The notes: generated from the sequence alone by a model not told the origin. DNA of 64,000 nt from Fibrobacter sp. UBA7003 (GCA_002449765.1 DJXN01000008.1:67626-131625), one strand, 5' to 3'; counted from the stretch's first letter, positions 31,452 to 40,997 are shown. Program-made: numbers and translations.

Positions 31452-32834
31452 ATGGAAGAGCCTCCTAAGAATTTTTCGATAAAGAAATTCCTGAAATCGT
31501 TCCTGCGCGAAATCATCGTTCCCATCGTGCTTGCGCTCGTGGTTATCCAGTACGTTATCCAGGCGTTCCAGATCCCGAGCGGCTCGATGGAAGATACGCT
31601 CCATACGGGTGACTTTTTGCTGGGCCTCAAGTTTACGTACGGTTCGCCGATTCCTTTTACGAACCAGCATTTTCCGGGCTATGCCGAACCCAAACCCGGC
31701 GACGTGGTGATTTTCCGCTATCCCGGCGAACCGGAGTATCCCGACAACAATCCCGCGCGCTACACGCACCTGTTCAACGCGCTCATGTTCGGCAACTATT
31801 ACTGGGATCACGAGCCGGAGAAGGGGAAGCCTCACCTGGTGCACTATGCGGACGGTCCGAAGGACTACATCAAGCGCTGTGTGGCCGTGAGCGGCGATAC
31901 TGTGGCTGTCCATCAGGGGCGCCTTTCGATCAACGGCAAGGAACAGACGGAACTCCCGGGACGCGGCAAGCTCACGATGTCGTTCAGGAGCCATTCTCCG
32001 CGCGACGAACGAGAAAGCTTCGTGATTCCTTCCGTGGGCGATACCTTGTTCGTGGATTCGCTGTCGCTCGAAAAATTGTGGTGGCTCCGTTCCATCGTGC
32101 TGCAGGAAAATCCGGACAGCCGTGTGAATTTGGAACTTGCGCTGTGGAAAGATGGCGTAGAGGCGAACAACTACATATTCGAGGATTTCAATCTGCCCGT
32201 GGAAACGGATCGCGGGATGCTCCTGCAGGCGCTTTCCGGACTCAGGTCCAAGACGGACAGCAGGCCGGTCTGGGGCGATACGGTGACGGGGTCTGTGAAT
32301 TTTGAGTTCTTCCGCAGGAACGCAGGGATCGGTTTTATCCCCGTCCCGATTCCGCCGGAAGCGCAGGGCTCGATGTCGCGCCTTGTCAGCTATGTCGGCT
32401 TCGAGGGTTCGCTGTTGCGTGATTTGGAAGGCAACGTGGCGATGCTTAATGCGCCTGCCGTTACCGTGGATTCCACGGTGGCCGACAGTGTCGCTTCCGA
32501 TTCCGCTGCTGCAGAAAGCTCCTTCATGGAACCGTCTACGCAGCCGCGCTTCGAGATTCGCCGCCGCCTGCTGGTGGACGGAAAGCCGATCGACCGCTAT
32601 GTTGTCCAGACGCCGCTCTTCTTTATGATGGGAGACAACCGCGACAACTCTGCGGATAGTCGCTACTGGGGATTCGTGACGCTCCGCAATATCCGTGCGA
32701 AGGCATTCGTAATCTACTTCTCCTTCGAGAACGATGACCAGGCGTTCAGCCTGGGGAACCCCTTTACCTGGTGGCGCATCCCGTTCAGGATCCGCTGGTC
32801 CCGCATCGGAAAGATTATTTCGCTGATAGACTGA
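31452..32834 (+). CDS. lepB: Signal peptidase I with long insertion
   Basis: A 460-residue membrane serine peptidase that removes signal peptides of exported proteins. Residues about 10-35 are the membrane anchor; the catalytic serine is in IPSGSMEDTL near residue 44, the lysine base in DYIKRCVAVSGD near 140, and the C-terminal box is MMGDNRDNSADSRYWG. Between the lysine box and the last box there are about 240 residues, far more than usual, with much of the extra part variable and rich in Asp/Ser/Ala. Other Bacteroidetes-like enzymes also carry inserts. The stop overlaps the next start by one base (TGATG). Confidence 0.93.
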   Translation: MEEPPKNFSIKKFLKSFLREIIVPIVLALVVIQYVIQAFQIPSGSMEDTLHTGDFLLGLKFTYGSPIPFTNQHFPGYAEPKPGDVVIFRYPGEPEYPDNNPARYTHLFNALMFGNYYWDHEPEKGKPHLVHYADGPKDYIKRCVAVSGDTVAVHQGRLSINGKEQTELPGRGKLTMSFRSHSPRDERESFVIPSVGDTLFVDSLSLEKLWWLRSIVLQENPDSRVNLELALWKDGVEANNYIFEDFNLPVETDRGMLLQALSGLRSKTDSRPVWGDTVTGSVNFEFFRRNAGIGFIPVPIPPEAQGSMSRLVSYVGFEGSLLRDLEGNVAMLNAPAVTVDSTVADSVASDSAAAESSFMEPSTQPRFEIRRRLLVDGKPIDRYVVQTPLFFMMGDNRDNSADSRYWGFVTLRNIRAKAFVIYFSFENDDQAFSLGNPFTWWRIPFRIRWSRIGKIISLID

Positions 32835-34630
32835 TGAAGTTTGGCCGTTCCGCATACGTTTCCGCCTTTGTCTCGTTGCTTGCCTGCATCGGGCTATGGG
32901 CGTGCGCGACTCAGGTGGCGCCCTCGGGAGGCCCTGCGGACAAGTTGCCTCCGCGGGTGGCTGCGGTCTACCCGGCCCTGAATACGACGAACCATCCCGA
33001 GGAACTCTATGTGAAACTCGAGTTCGATGAGTGGATTAACGCCTCGATTCCGCGCAGTGCCGTGTCCATTTCGCCCCCCATCGAAAAGAAGATGAAGTTC
33101 GAGGTCAGCGGGAAGACGCTGGAGCTTACGTCCAGGGCGGTTCTCGACACGGGAACGACCTATACGGTCACCTTCGCGGGCGGCATCAAGGACTTGCACG
33201 GCAACGCCCTTGCGCAACCGTTCCAGATAGTGTTCTCGACGGGCGACCATATCGATTCGCTTTCGCTTGAAGGGCGCGTGCTGGTGAACGATTCCATGGC
33301 GAGGAAGAAGATGTTCCCGAGCATCGGCCTCTTTTTGATGGGAGAATCCCGCGAAGGGCACCGCTATCTCGAAAAGTACCGCGATACGGTGACGCATGCG
33401 CTTGATTCCCTCCCGATGCTCACGAAGGAACCCCCGCTGTTCCTTACGCGTGCGGACAGCGCGGGCAACTTCAAGCTCACGGGGCTCAAGCCCGGACGCT
33501 ACCGCGTTGTTGCCTTTGTGGATGTGAACGGGAACCAGAAAATTGAGCCTTCGATGGAACTTGCCGGTGTGTGGACGGACGACCTTGTGCTGACTCCCGA
33601 GACTGCGGATACGCTGTGGGTTCCCCTCGCGGACCAGGATTCCTCCAAGCTGGAACTCGTGTCTGTCTCACAGCCGTTTGCGAATGTCCTGGAAGCCTCG
33701 TTTTCCCGTCCGCTCTATTTCGATTCCGCATTCGCGGAACTTTCGAACTGCACGCTGACTTATCCCGACGGGCGTTCCGTACACCCCTCGGCGGTTTACC
33801 TGGGGGCATCTTCCGAAAAGCCGCAGTTCTATTTCGATTCGGTTCCTGCTCCTGAACTTACATACAAGTTTGCATGCAAGGTGGCGAAGGATTCCCTTTT
33901 CCGCGAACTCGATTCCCTTCATGCGGAAGTGGAACTCGAATGGGTCGAGAAGCCCGCCGACACGCTTGCCCCATCGATTGCGAAGACTAAGCTGCTTTCG
34001 AAAACGAGGTCCGCGTTCCCGGGCGATACGCTTGTCGTCGCTTACAGCAAGCCGGTCGATTCGCTTTTAGAAACGTTCCATATCGTGATAAATAAGGATA
34101 CGTCCGAAGTGAAAATGCAACGCATAGACCCGGTCCGCTACATGGCCGTTCCTAAGGAACCGTGGCCTACGGACGTGACGGTCGGCTTCTTGAAGGGCTA
34201 CAAGGATACGACGCTTGCAAAAGCCGACAGCAACGGCGTGCGCGATACGGTAATCGAGACTAAGTATCAGCAGCTTCTTAAGTTCGAGACGGTATCCAAG
34301 CTGAAGCTTGCGAAACTCAAGGGGCGCATCCCGAACGGGAACACGGACGTGACAGTTCGACTGATTGCGACCGAAAACAAGAATCCCTACTATGTCCGTT
34401 GCAACCGCGATGGGACCTTTGCCTTTGAAAATCTTGTGGAAGGCAAGTATTTTATTGACTACTACTATGCCGAAAGTGGCAGGCTGACTCCCGACGGCGG
34501 GACTCTGGCGCCATTCCGGTATGGCTTGCCGTGGCGCGCCCCGAACGATACGGTGCATGTGGCCAATGGTGAAAACGATATCAACAAGCTGTTGCCGAAT
34601 TTGCCGGTGCTTCCGGAAAGAAAGAGGTAA
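32834..34630 (+). CDS. Ig-like-domain (SbsA/Big_5-type) lipoprotein
   Basis: A 598-residue predicted lipoprotein. The start at 32834 overlaps the lepB stop; the signal ends at GLWACATQ. An N-terminal Big_5/SbsA-type Ig domain follows (about residues 40-140: PPRVAAVYPALNTTN, LYVKLEFDEWIN, LDTGTTYTVTFAGGIKDLHGN, FSTGD). After this come beta-rich segments, including a carboxypeptidase-regulatory-like part (GNFKLTGLKPGRYRVVAFVDVNGN) and a similar one near the C-terminus (GTFAFENLVEGKYFIDYYYAESG). The plan is the same as that of exported Ig-like proteins in Bacteroidetes. The role at the cell surface is unknown; coupling with signal peptidase suggests steady housekeeping expression. Confidence 0.85.
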   Translation: MKFGRSAYVSAFVSLLACIGLWACATQVAPSGGPADKLPPRVAAVYPALNTTNHPEELYVKLEFDEWINASIPRSAVSISPPIEKKMKFEVSGKTLELTSRAVLDTGTTYTVTFAGGIKDLHGNALAQPFQIVFSTGDHIDSLSLEGRVLVNDSMARKKMFPSIGLFLMGESREGHRYLEKYRDTVTHALDSLPMLTKEPPLFLTRADSAGNFKLTGLKPGRYRVVAFVDVNGNQKIEPSMELAGVWTDDLVLTPETADTLWVPLADQDSSKLELVSVSQPFANVLEASFSRPLYFDSAFAELSNCTLTYPDGRSVHPSAVYLGASSEKPQFYFDSVPAPELTYKFACKVAKDSLFRELDSLHAEVELEWVEKPADTLAPSIAKTKLLSKTRSAFPGDTLVVAYSKPVDSLLETFHIVINKDTSEVKMQRIDPVRYMAVPKEPWPTDVTVGFLKGYKDTTLAKADSNGVRDTVIETKYQQLLKFETVSKLKLAKLKGRIPNGNTDVTVRLIATENKNPYYVRCNRDGTFAFENLVEGKYFIDYYYAESGRLTPDGGTLAPFRYGLPWRAPNDTVHVANGENDINKLLPNLPVLPERKR

Positions 34631-34633
34631 ATA

Positions 34634-37354
34634 ATGGACAAGATTCCCGCATTTGTCGCGGTCGATTTGGAAACGACCGGTCTGGAATTTGACAAGGACG
34701 AAATTATCGAGGTGGCTCTCGTCCGCTTCGAGAATGGGGAACCCGTGGACTCCCTGGATTGCTTGGTCAAGCCGGCATCTGCCGAACTTCGGCCCTTCAT
34801 CGAATCCTTGACGGGTATTTCGCGTGCGGACCTGGAATCGGCGGAAGATTTTGCAAGCCTCGCCGGGAAAATTTGCTCGTTTGTCGGCGACCTGCCGCTC
34901 GTTGCGCACAATGCGAATTTCGATTCCAAATTCCTGAAGCAATCCATGAAGAAGGTGGGAATCGCCTTCGACAATGTCCGCGTTTGGGATTCGCTTACCT
35001 TGTCCAGAATCGCCTACCAGGATGTGCCCAACCATAGGCTCGACACGCTTACTCAGGAACTGGGAATCGAACGTAGCCGCGCCCACCGTGCGCTTCCCGA
35101 TGCGGATGCCTGCGGAAAGCTGTTCGTGATGGCCTACGAAAAAATCAAGGGGATGGACCCGTGGCTGCTTGATGCGTTCGGACGCATTGCCGAAGGTTCC
35201 GACTGGGAGATTTTATTCGAAAAGAAGGCGGGAGAATTGCCCGAAGCCAAGTTCGCCATGGCGGATGTCCCGTCGCAGGCGGGCTCGCTTCCGACCTGGA
35301 AAGCTCCTCGCGTGAGCGAATTCTTGAAGGAAGACGGCCTGCTTTCTCGCGTTGTCGAAGGATTCAAGCCGAGGCTGAACCAGCAGGACTACGCATCGTG
35401 CGTGGAACGCAATATGCACAAGGGCGGCCTCTGCGTGCTCGAAGCCCCGACGGGCTCGGGCAAGTCGCTTGCCTATCTCGTTTCTGCCGCGAACAAGGCG
35501 GTCACGGGCGAACGCGTGGTTATCAGCACGGCGACACATGCGCTGCAGAGCCAGCTGTGGAACAAGGACATTCCCTCGATCATGCCTCTCTACGAAGGCA
35601 ATCTCGTGCCCGCGATCCTCAAGGGCCGCGACAATTACCTCTGTCTCCGCAAACTTTCGGAAATCCTTTCTGCACCGGAAACGCTTCTGGCTCCCGATGA
35701 ACGCGATTCCTTCATGGCGATCCTGCCGTGGGCCGTTTCGACCCGGAGCGGCGACGTGGGCGAATGTTCGTCGCTCAGCCATTCCCGCAATCGCGTGCTG
35801 TGGTCCAAGATTTCGAGCAGCGCCTCTTCGTGTAGCGGCGAAAAGTGCCCCTACTATTCGAAGTGTCCCGCGCTTGCCGCCAAGCGCCGTGCCATGGCGG
35901 CGAACCTTCTCCTGGTGAACCACTCGCTGTTCCTTGCGGACCTTTCTCTCGATTTCGCGCTGCTGCCTTCGTACGAACATGTGGTGTTCGATGAGGCGCA
36001 CAAGCTTCCCGATGCTAGCAACCAGTGCTTTGGGAGGACAGTCTCCTTCTTTGGATTCAGGAATGTGGCCAAGACGCTTTTGCCGACGAAGGATGGCCAG
36101 GGCGGGCTGCTCTCGGAAATCCGCTCGCGTATTCCCGAAGAGGATGCCGCGGCCCGTAGCGAGTGCGACCAGCTTACCGCCGATATTGCCGAGACGGAAA
36201 AGTGCCTGCATCGCTTCTTCATGAAGATCGGGAAAAAGCTCCAGAAGCAGAAAGCCGGAAGGGGAGGCTTTGTCTTTGCGAACGGGATCCTTGCCGAATA
36301 CGAGGCGGACCCAAAATCTGTGCTGGACCAGTACGAAATTGCGAAGAGCCGTGCCGAGTCCCTGTTCGGGTTCGTTTCCGGAAACCCGCGTATGGAAGGC
36401 CTTGTGAAAGATGCCTCCGGCCGAATGGAAGAGCTCAAGCGTTTCATGGCCGATTTCGAATTCCTTGTGAAGGCTGGCCGTGGCGACTGGGTGTTCTACC
36501 TGGAAGAACCGTTCAATCCGCATACGCTCAAGATGCATGCCTATCCGCTCGATTCCGGCGATGTCTGGAAGTCCAAATTCTATCCGTGGGTAAAGTCTGC
36601 AACGTTCACGTCGGCGACGCTTGCCGTGCAGGGGGATCTCATGTATTTCTCGCAGCGCATGGGCCTTGTCGGCGCGGACCAGCCCAAGCGTCCGTTCCTC
36701 AAGGTGTTCAACGAACCGTTCAACAGCGATTCCAGACGCTCCGTGATGGTTGCGCGCTACCTGCCGAAACCCTCGACTCCCGAATTCGGCGATGCGCTGA
36801 ACGAGACTCTCGTGCAGGTGCTCCCCGAAGTGGAAGAGAACACGATGGTGCTGTTCACGAGCATTTCCGCGATGATGAAGGCGCAGGCGGCGCTCGCTCC
36901 CGTTTTTGCGGCGAAGGGCAAACTCCTGTTGTGCCAGCACGTGGATGGCGCTCTCGACGGTCTCGTGGCGATGTTCCGCAAGTCGCGCGGCGCATGCCTT
37001 CTCGGCTGCCAGAGCCTGTGGGAAGGTGTCGACTTCCCGGGCGATGCGCTCAAGCTTTTGGTCATTACGAAACTTCCGTTCCCGAATCCGTCGGAACCGC
37101 TGGTCGCGGGAATCTCCGCCGACCTGAAGGCGAAGGGCGAGAACGTGTTCAAGAGCTACTACATTCCCGAGGCGTACATGGAACTGCGTCAGGGCCTGGG
37201 CAGGCTTTTGCGCACGGAAAACGATTCGGGCAAGGTGCTTGTTCTCGACAACCGTGTAGTGACCGAGGCTTACGGCAAGACGTTCGCTCGCATTTGGAAC
37301 ATGAAGCACGCTACCGCGAATACTGTCGACGACGTGAAGAAGTTCGTTTCTTGA
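34634..37354 (+). CDS. dinG: DinG-family helicase with N-terminal DEDDh exonuclease domain
   Basis: A 906-residue protein. Residues 1-175 are a DnaQ-like 3'-5' exonuclease with all motifs: VDLETTGL, AHNANFDSKFL, and HRALPDADA. The rest is a superfamily 2 DinG/XPD-type helicase: Walker A APTGSGKSLAYL near residue 275, four cysteines (SSCSGEKCPYYSKCPAL) that can hold the iron-sulfur cluster, VVFDEAHKLPD, LLGCQSLWEGVDFPGD and the last motif QGLGRLLRTENDSG. Family knowledge: such enzymes resolve unusual or RNA-containing DNA structures during repair. The exonuclease-helicase fusion is the form best known from Firmicutes. It follows the Ig-like gene by three bases. Confidence 0.93.
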   Translation: MDKIPAFVAVDLETTGLEFDKDEIIEVALVRFENGEPVDSLDCLVKPASAELRPFIESLTGISRADLESAEDFASLAGKICSFVGDLPLVAHNANFDSKFLKQSMKKVGIAFDNVRVWDSLTLSRIAYQDVPNHRLDTLTQELGIERSRAHRALPDADACGKLFVMAYEKIKGMDPWLLDAFGRIAEGSDWEILFEKKAGELPEAKFAMADVPSQAGSLPTWKAPRVSEFLKEDGLLSRVVEGFKPRLNQQDYASCVERNMHKGGLCVLEAPTGSGKSLAYLVSAANKAVTGERVVISTATHALQSQLWNKDIPSIMPLYEGNLVPAILKGRDNYLCLRKLSEILSAPETLLAPDERDSFMAILPWAVSTRSGDVGECSSLSHSRNRVLWSKISSSASSCSGEKCPYYSKCPALAAKRRAMAANLLLVNHSLFLADLSLDFALLPSYEHVVFDEAHKLPDASNQCFGRTVSFFGFRNVAKTLLPTKDGQGGLLSEIRSRIPEEDAAARSECDQLTADIAETEKCLHRFFMKIGKKLQKQKAGRGGFVFANGILAEYEADPKSVLDQYEIAKSRAESLFGFVSGNPRMEGLVKDASGRMEELKRFMADFEFLVKAGRGDWVFYLEEPFNPHTLKMHAYPLDSGDVWKSKFYPWVKSATFTSATLAVQGDLMYFSQRMGLVGADQPKRPFLKVFNEPFNSDSRRSVMVARYLPKPSTPEFGDALNETLVQVLPEVEENTMVLFTSISAMMKAQAALAPVFAAKGKLLLCQHVDGALDGLVAMFRKSRGACLLGCQSLWEGVDFPGDALKLLVITKLPFPNPSEPLVAGISADLKAKGENVFKSYYIPEAYMELRQGLGRLLRTENDSGKVLVLDNRVVTEAYGKTFARIWNMKHATANTVDDVKKFVS

Positions 37355-37381
37355 CACCCCTCGCCATATTTTCTAAATTTG
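37351..37381 (+). promoter_or_regulatory. Promoter, TTGACA-N17-TAAATTTG
   Basis: A consensus -35 box TTGACA (37351-37356, overlapping the dinG stop), a 17-base spacer and TAAATTTG (37374-37381). It is one of the clearest promoters in the window and supports reading TAnnTTTG as the extended -10 element of this organism's main sigma factor. The leader to the next start is about 50 bases. Confidence 0.7.
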
Positions 37382-37438
37382 CGTCCCCCTGAATGTTGTG
37401 TTTGGGAAGGGGTGTTCCTTTGATGTTTAGGTTTTTTG

Positions 37439-39319
37439 ATGCTAGATCTCTTTAGTTATTTCGATGGCATGTCCAAGTCGCTGCTCCGCGATGTCCATGC
37501 GAAGGCGTATGGGAAAAAGGGGCTTCTGAACAATGCGCTCATCCAGTCCGAGGTGATGTCGTTCTTTAGCGACAAGAACCGCGCCGTCGAAAAATTTGCG
37601 GCGATGGAACCGTGGCAGCGTCGCGTACTGAACCTGATTTACCACAGCGTCTCTAGGGGCCTTACCTACAATGAGCTCCGCCTGACGGTCCACGTGAGCA
37701 AGGAGAAGGAACTGAGAAAGTTCCTGCTTGCGATGTGCAGGGACTTCCTGATTTGGAGGTCGAATTCTACGGGTGCGGCCGTATACCAGGGCTTCAGCGA
37801 TTTTTCGAGGTGCTTCGAGATAAAGGCGGACGAACCGGCCGGGCTCGACCGCAATCTTGTCGATTACGGGAACCTGCTGAACTGGCACATTTGCATGGTG
37901 CTCTCGCTTGCCAAAAAGGGTGAGCTGCGGGTGAACACCAACGGTACGCTCCACAGGAGGAGCTTCCAGATTTGCACGAGCGCGTTTACGGCTGCATCCA
38001 AGATTTCGGAAAAGGCCGCCGAGAACGAGCTTTCGCTCATCTTCAATTTCCTCACGCAGAACGACTGGCTCGAACAGGAGAACTCCCTCCTGTACCCCTC
38101 CGAGAAGGCGACCGAGTTCCTGAAGACGAGTGGATTCCGCCTCCGTCAGTATGTCCTGTCGTGGTGGCTGAATGTGCGCTTCCGCGGCGATGCCGTGCAT
38201 TGCAGGCAGCTGCTGAACGAGCTTGCCAAGGGAAGGAGCGTGTCCGAGGCGGCGTACCTCTTCTGGGTCATGGACCCCTCCTACCGGGTCCTCGAGTCGA
38301 GCAAGCACCTGGCCTGGGATTTCTTGCCGCGTCCGCTCCGTGAACTCTGGCTTCTCGGGCTCGTGAAGTTCCAGTTCCAGTCGGGCAAGGTCTCGGCCGT
38401 TGTGGTAAGCGGTGCGGGGAAGGAATGGATGGAAACGTCCGTCGTCCCGCAGCCCGAAGGGAATGTCTCGATGTTGCCGAACTTCGACATGGTCGTATCT
38501 ACGGACACTTCGCCCTACCTGCTGTTCCTTGTCTCGTGCCTCTCCCGCGTAAAGAACGACGAATCCTTCCTCTGCTTCAACATCGACAAGGAAGGCTACC
38601 TCGCGGGGCTGAAGAGCGGCATATACGAATCCGAGATGGAGCAGTTCTTCAACTGGATCAAGCCGCCCGAGAACGTGCTCTCGACTTTCCGGGAATGGAA
38701 CTCCTCGTTCTATGGCGCCCGCGTGAGTACGGTCCGGCTGCTGAAGATTGACGACCTGAAGATCCTGTCGGAACTGGCCAGGTTCCCGCATTTCATGGAA
38801 TGTACGGAAGAATACATCCCGGGCTACGGTTTTATCTTGAACCCGAAACTCGAACACAAGGCTTTTGAAATCCTCGAGAGTTTCGGTTACTGTCCGTTCG
38901 TGGATCTGTCCGCGAAGGTTCGCGACCGCGCGCCTACGGAAGAATGGCGCAAGGATTTCACCATCGCCTGGCCCGAGGCGGGCAAGCCCGACTACGAACT
39001 CAAGGACGATATCGACGAGGCGTCTATCCAGTCTGCGCTCAATTCGACCAAGTACGGAAGCGTCTACCAGAAGCTGGATACGTTCGACCTGGTGAAGGTG
39101 CTCCGCTATGCGAAGATGGCGGGGACGTTCCTGGCCGCAAAGGTCAAGGATCCTGCCAAGCGTGCGGAAAAGGAACGCGAGATTGTCTTCTCCGTCCATG
39201 CGCTGCACCTAGCAAGGGCGCCGCTCAATGTCGATATCCAGGAACGCGGAGTCGAATCCATGCTTCCGCTTCCGCTTTCGTTTATCCAGGAAATCAAGGT
39301 CCTGCAGAAGAATATCTAG
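37439..39319 (+). CDS. Helicase-associated (XPB/Ssl2 N-terminal-like) protein without helicase
   Basis: A 626-residue cytoplasmic protein. The region about residues 335-420 (MLPNFDMVVSTDTSPYLLFL and then FNIDKEGYLAGLKSGIYESEMEQFFNWI) matches the Helicase_C_3 / XPB N-terminal-like module that normally precedes an XPB helicase. The N-terminal 250 residues look like tandem winged helices. No Walker motifs are present, so it cannot be a helicase itself. By analogy it may be a partner that guides a helicase on damaged or transcribed DNA; dinG is the immediate upstream neighbour, although it has its own terminus and a separate promoter lies between. ATG 37439 is taken as start; TTG 37436 is in frame beside it. 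Confidence 0.7.
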   Translation: MLDLFSYFDGMSKSLLRDVHAKAYGKKGLLNNALIQSEVMSFFSDKNRAVEKFAAMEPWQRRVLNLIYHSVSRGLTYNELRLTVHVSKEKELRKFLLAMCRDFLIWRSNSTGAAVYQGFSDFSRCFEIKADEPAGLDRNLVDYGNLLNWHICMVLSLAKKGELRVNTNGTLHRRSFQICTSAFTAASKISEKAAENELSLIFNFLTQNDWLEQENSLLYPSEKATEFLKTSGFRLRQYVLSWWLNVRFRGDAVHCRQLLNELAKGRSVSEAAYLFWVMDPSYRVLESSKHLAWDFLPRPLRELWLLGLVKFQFQSGKVSAVVVSGAGKEWMETSVVPQPEGNVSMLPNFDMVVSTDTSPYLLFLVSCLSRVKNDESFLCFNIDKEGYLAGLKSGIYESEMEQFFNWIKPPENVLSTFREWNSSFYGARVSTVRLLKIDDLKILSELARFPHFMECTEEYIPGYGFILNPKLEHKAFEILESFGYCPFVDLSAKVRDRAPTEEWRKDFTIAWPEAGKPDYELKDDIDEASIQSALNSTKYGSVYQKLDTFDLVKVLRYAKMAGTFLAAKVKDPAKRAEKEREIVFSVHALHLARAPLNVDIQERGVESMLPLPLSFIQEIKVLQKNI

Positions 39320-39340
39320 GCCCCCGCGGCGCCTCCCGCG

Positions 39341-39814
39341 CTAGGGAAGCGTCTGCGCGTAGCCCGCGATGTCCTTCATCTCGTCGAGCGAAATCTCGTC
39401 GTAGTAGGCTTCCATGTTGCGCTCTTCGTCGCCGAAGTTCATCTGGTACCAGAACGTGGGCATGTCCTCGCGTGCGCGCTCTCCTATGTAGGTGGGCTTC
39501 CCGGAGGGATTCACGTTTACGCGCCTGCCGTCTTCGCCGTGGCATGGCCTGCAGTTCTGGTAAAAGAGCTTTGCGCCGCGCTTGAGGTTTGCACCCTTTA
39601 TCTTGCCGTTCTTGTCGAGCAGCTTGTACACGAGGTACGCCATGCGCGCATCCTCGCGGGTGAGGGTGTCCCCGGGGGATCCGGGGGCGGGCGCCTCCAC
39701 CTGGGGGGCGCCGGCGCCTTCCGGCGCAGCCTCGCCCGCGGCGGCAAGGCCCGAGAGCAGCCCGTAGAAGGTGGCCGCCGCGATGAAAACATATGCATTT
39801 CTGCGCTTTTGCAT
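39341..39814 (-). CDS. Exported c-type cytochrome
   Basis: A 157-residue protein: signal sequence or membrane anchor (about residues 8-27), an Ala/Pro/Glu linker, and a small cytochrome c domain with the haem site C-x-x-C-H at residues 88-92 (CRPCH). Preceding GAKLFYQNC and later KPTYIG, MPTFWYQM and DEMKDIAGYAQTLP are typical of class I cytochromes; one of the methionines should be the axial ligand. It stands alone on the minus strand, converging with the XPB-N-like gene with a 21-base gap. No partner oxidase or cytochrome-maturation gene is present in the window. Such a protein is notable if the organism is, as supposed, a strict anaerobe. Confidence 0.87.
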   Translation of the reverse strand: MQKRRNAYVFIAAATFYGLLSGLAAAGEAAPEGAGAPQVEAPAPGSPGDTLTREDARMAYLVYKLLDKNGKIKGANLKRGAKLFYQNCRPCHGEDGRRVNVNPSGKPTYIGERAREDMPTFWYQMNFGDEERNMEAYYDEISLDEMKDIAGYAQTLP

Positions 39815-39870
39815 GTAGAGAATATATAAAACGCCCAGGCTCTGGGGCTGAACTTGCTACTTTGTCCCCC

Positions 39871-40938
39871 ATGAATGTGAAGTTGTTTTTGCCGACGGCC
39901 CTTTTTGTGTCCGTCCTTGCCTATGGAGGGCAATCCATGTCCATGCCCAAAGAAGAGTCCCTGCTTTTGCAGGGGCGGTGGAGTGTCAGTGAAGAATGCC
40001 TTTGTGCGAGTGCCCCCGCGGCATCGGTCTCCTTCAACGCGACGGCATCCGAAGTTTCGTTTGACATCGAGGGCGAGGCCCGGTTCCTTTTCGAAATCGA
40101 CGGCAAGGCGGTGAAATACGAGACGGTGAACGACCGCAGGAAACTTTCCTTCAAGGCCCCGAAAGACAAGGCTTCCCACACCTACCGCCTCGTCAAGGTC
40201 AGTGAATCCAATCCGGGCAAGATCTGCATCCGCGGCATCGAACTCGGGAAGGGCGGTTCCTTCGGGCCGAAACCGAAGTCCTGGAACCGACGCATCGAAT
40301 TTATCGGCGATTCCTTTACGGTCGGCTACGGGGTCGAGGGCAAGGGGCCGGAAGACGGCACGCCCTTCGAGAAGACGAACGCGAGCAAGAGCTACGCCTT
40401 CCTGCTTGCCGAAGGCTACAAGGCCGATTACCAGGTAAACGCCGTGAGCGGTCGCGGGCTCGTGCGCAACTATGCGAATATCGTCCCCGAGTGGACGCTC
40501 GAGAATTTGTACGAATACACGATGATGGGCACCCCCGAACAGGAAAAGGATGCCGAACGCTGGAATTTCGAGAAGTTCCATCCGCAGGTCGTGGTCGTGT
40601 TCGTGGGCATCAACGATTTCCAGGGCGAGCCCCCGTATGCGGACGTGGGCAAGTTCAAGGAAGCGTATGCGAAACTGCTGGATAAGCTCCGCGCCCTGCA
40701 TCCCGGCGTGAAGTTCCTGCTCGTCGCGACGAAGACGTGGCCGAATGACGACCTGGGCGGCGTTGTCGAGAGCATCTACAACGACCAGGTGGCCGCGGGG
40801 AAGAACGATATTGTGTATAAGTTTGTTTACACCGAGAATACCGCCTTGCACGGTCACCCGAGCGAAATGTCGCAAAAGGAGCTCGCGAACACTCTCAGAC
40901 CCCTTGTCGGGCGCCTTGGCGGGTGGCTTTCGCGGTAG
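39871..40938 (+). CDS. Secreted SGNH esterase, CE2-like
   Basis: A 355-residue exported esterase. ATG 39871 begins a good signal peptide (VKLFLPTALFVSVLAYGG); upstream in-frame codons are part of the divergent promoter region. Residues about 25-130 form a beta-sandwich, and from about 140 comes an SGNH hydrolase: IEFIGDSFTVGYG with the nucleophile serine, the glycine in VSGRGLVRNY, GINDFQGEPP, and the final HGHPS holding the catalytic histidine. The order beta-sandwich then SGNH is that of carbohydrate-esterase family 2, which removes acetyl groups from xylan or manno-oligosaccharides. This would complement the cellulase and pectate lyase. Family from motif memory. Confidence 0.82.
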   Translation: MNVKLFLPTALFVSVLAYGGQSMSMPKEESLLLQGRWSVSEECLCASAPAASVSFNATASEVSFDIEGEARFLFEIDGKAVKYETVNDRRKLSFKAPKDKASHTYRLVKVSESNPGKICIRGIELGKGGSFGPKPKSWNRRIEFIGDSFTVGYGVEGKGPEDGTPFEKTNASKSYAFLLAEGYKADYQVNAVSGRGLVRNYANIVPEWTLENLYEYTMMGTPEQEKDAERWNFEKFHPQVVVVFVGINDFQGEPPYADVGKFKEAYAKLLDKLRALHPGVKFLLVATKTWPNDDLGGVVESIYNDQVAAGKNDIVYKFVYTENTALHGHPSEMSQKELANTLRPLVGRLGGWLSR

Positions 40939-40997
40939 CGGGCTGGTTTAGGAATCCGTAATATGTTATTTTTGGAGGTATATCGGTAGGAAGGAAC

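Noticed and set aside
30204-32855. 883-codon open frame on the minus strand
   Set aside because: It is the shadow of four well-supported plus-strand genes (NlpE-like, LytTR, lepB and the start of the Ig-like gene); its product is rich in Arg/His with no family features.
33856-33867. CTTACATACAAG near-match to the array arm
   Set aside because: Single copy within a coding region, without a partner arm at 20 bases; treated as chance.
35213-37357. 714-codon open frame on the minus strand
   Set aside because: Antisense shadow of dinG caused by high GC at third positions.
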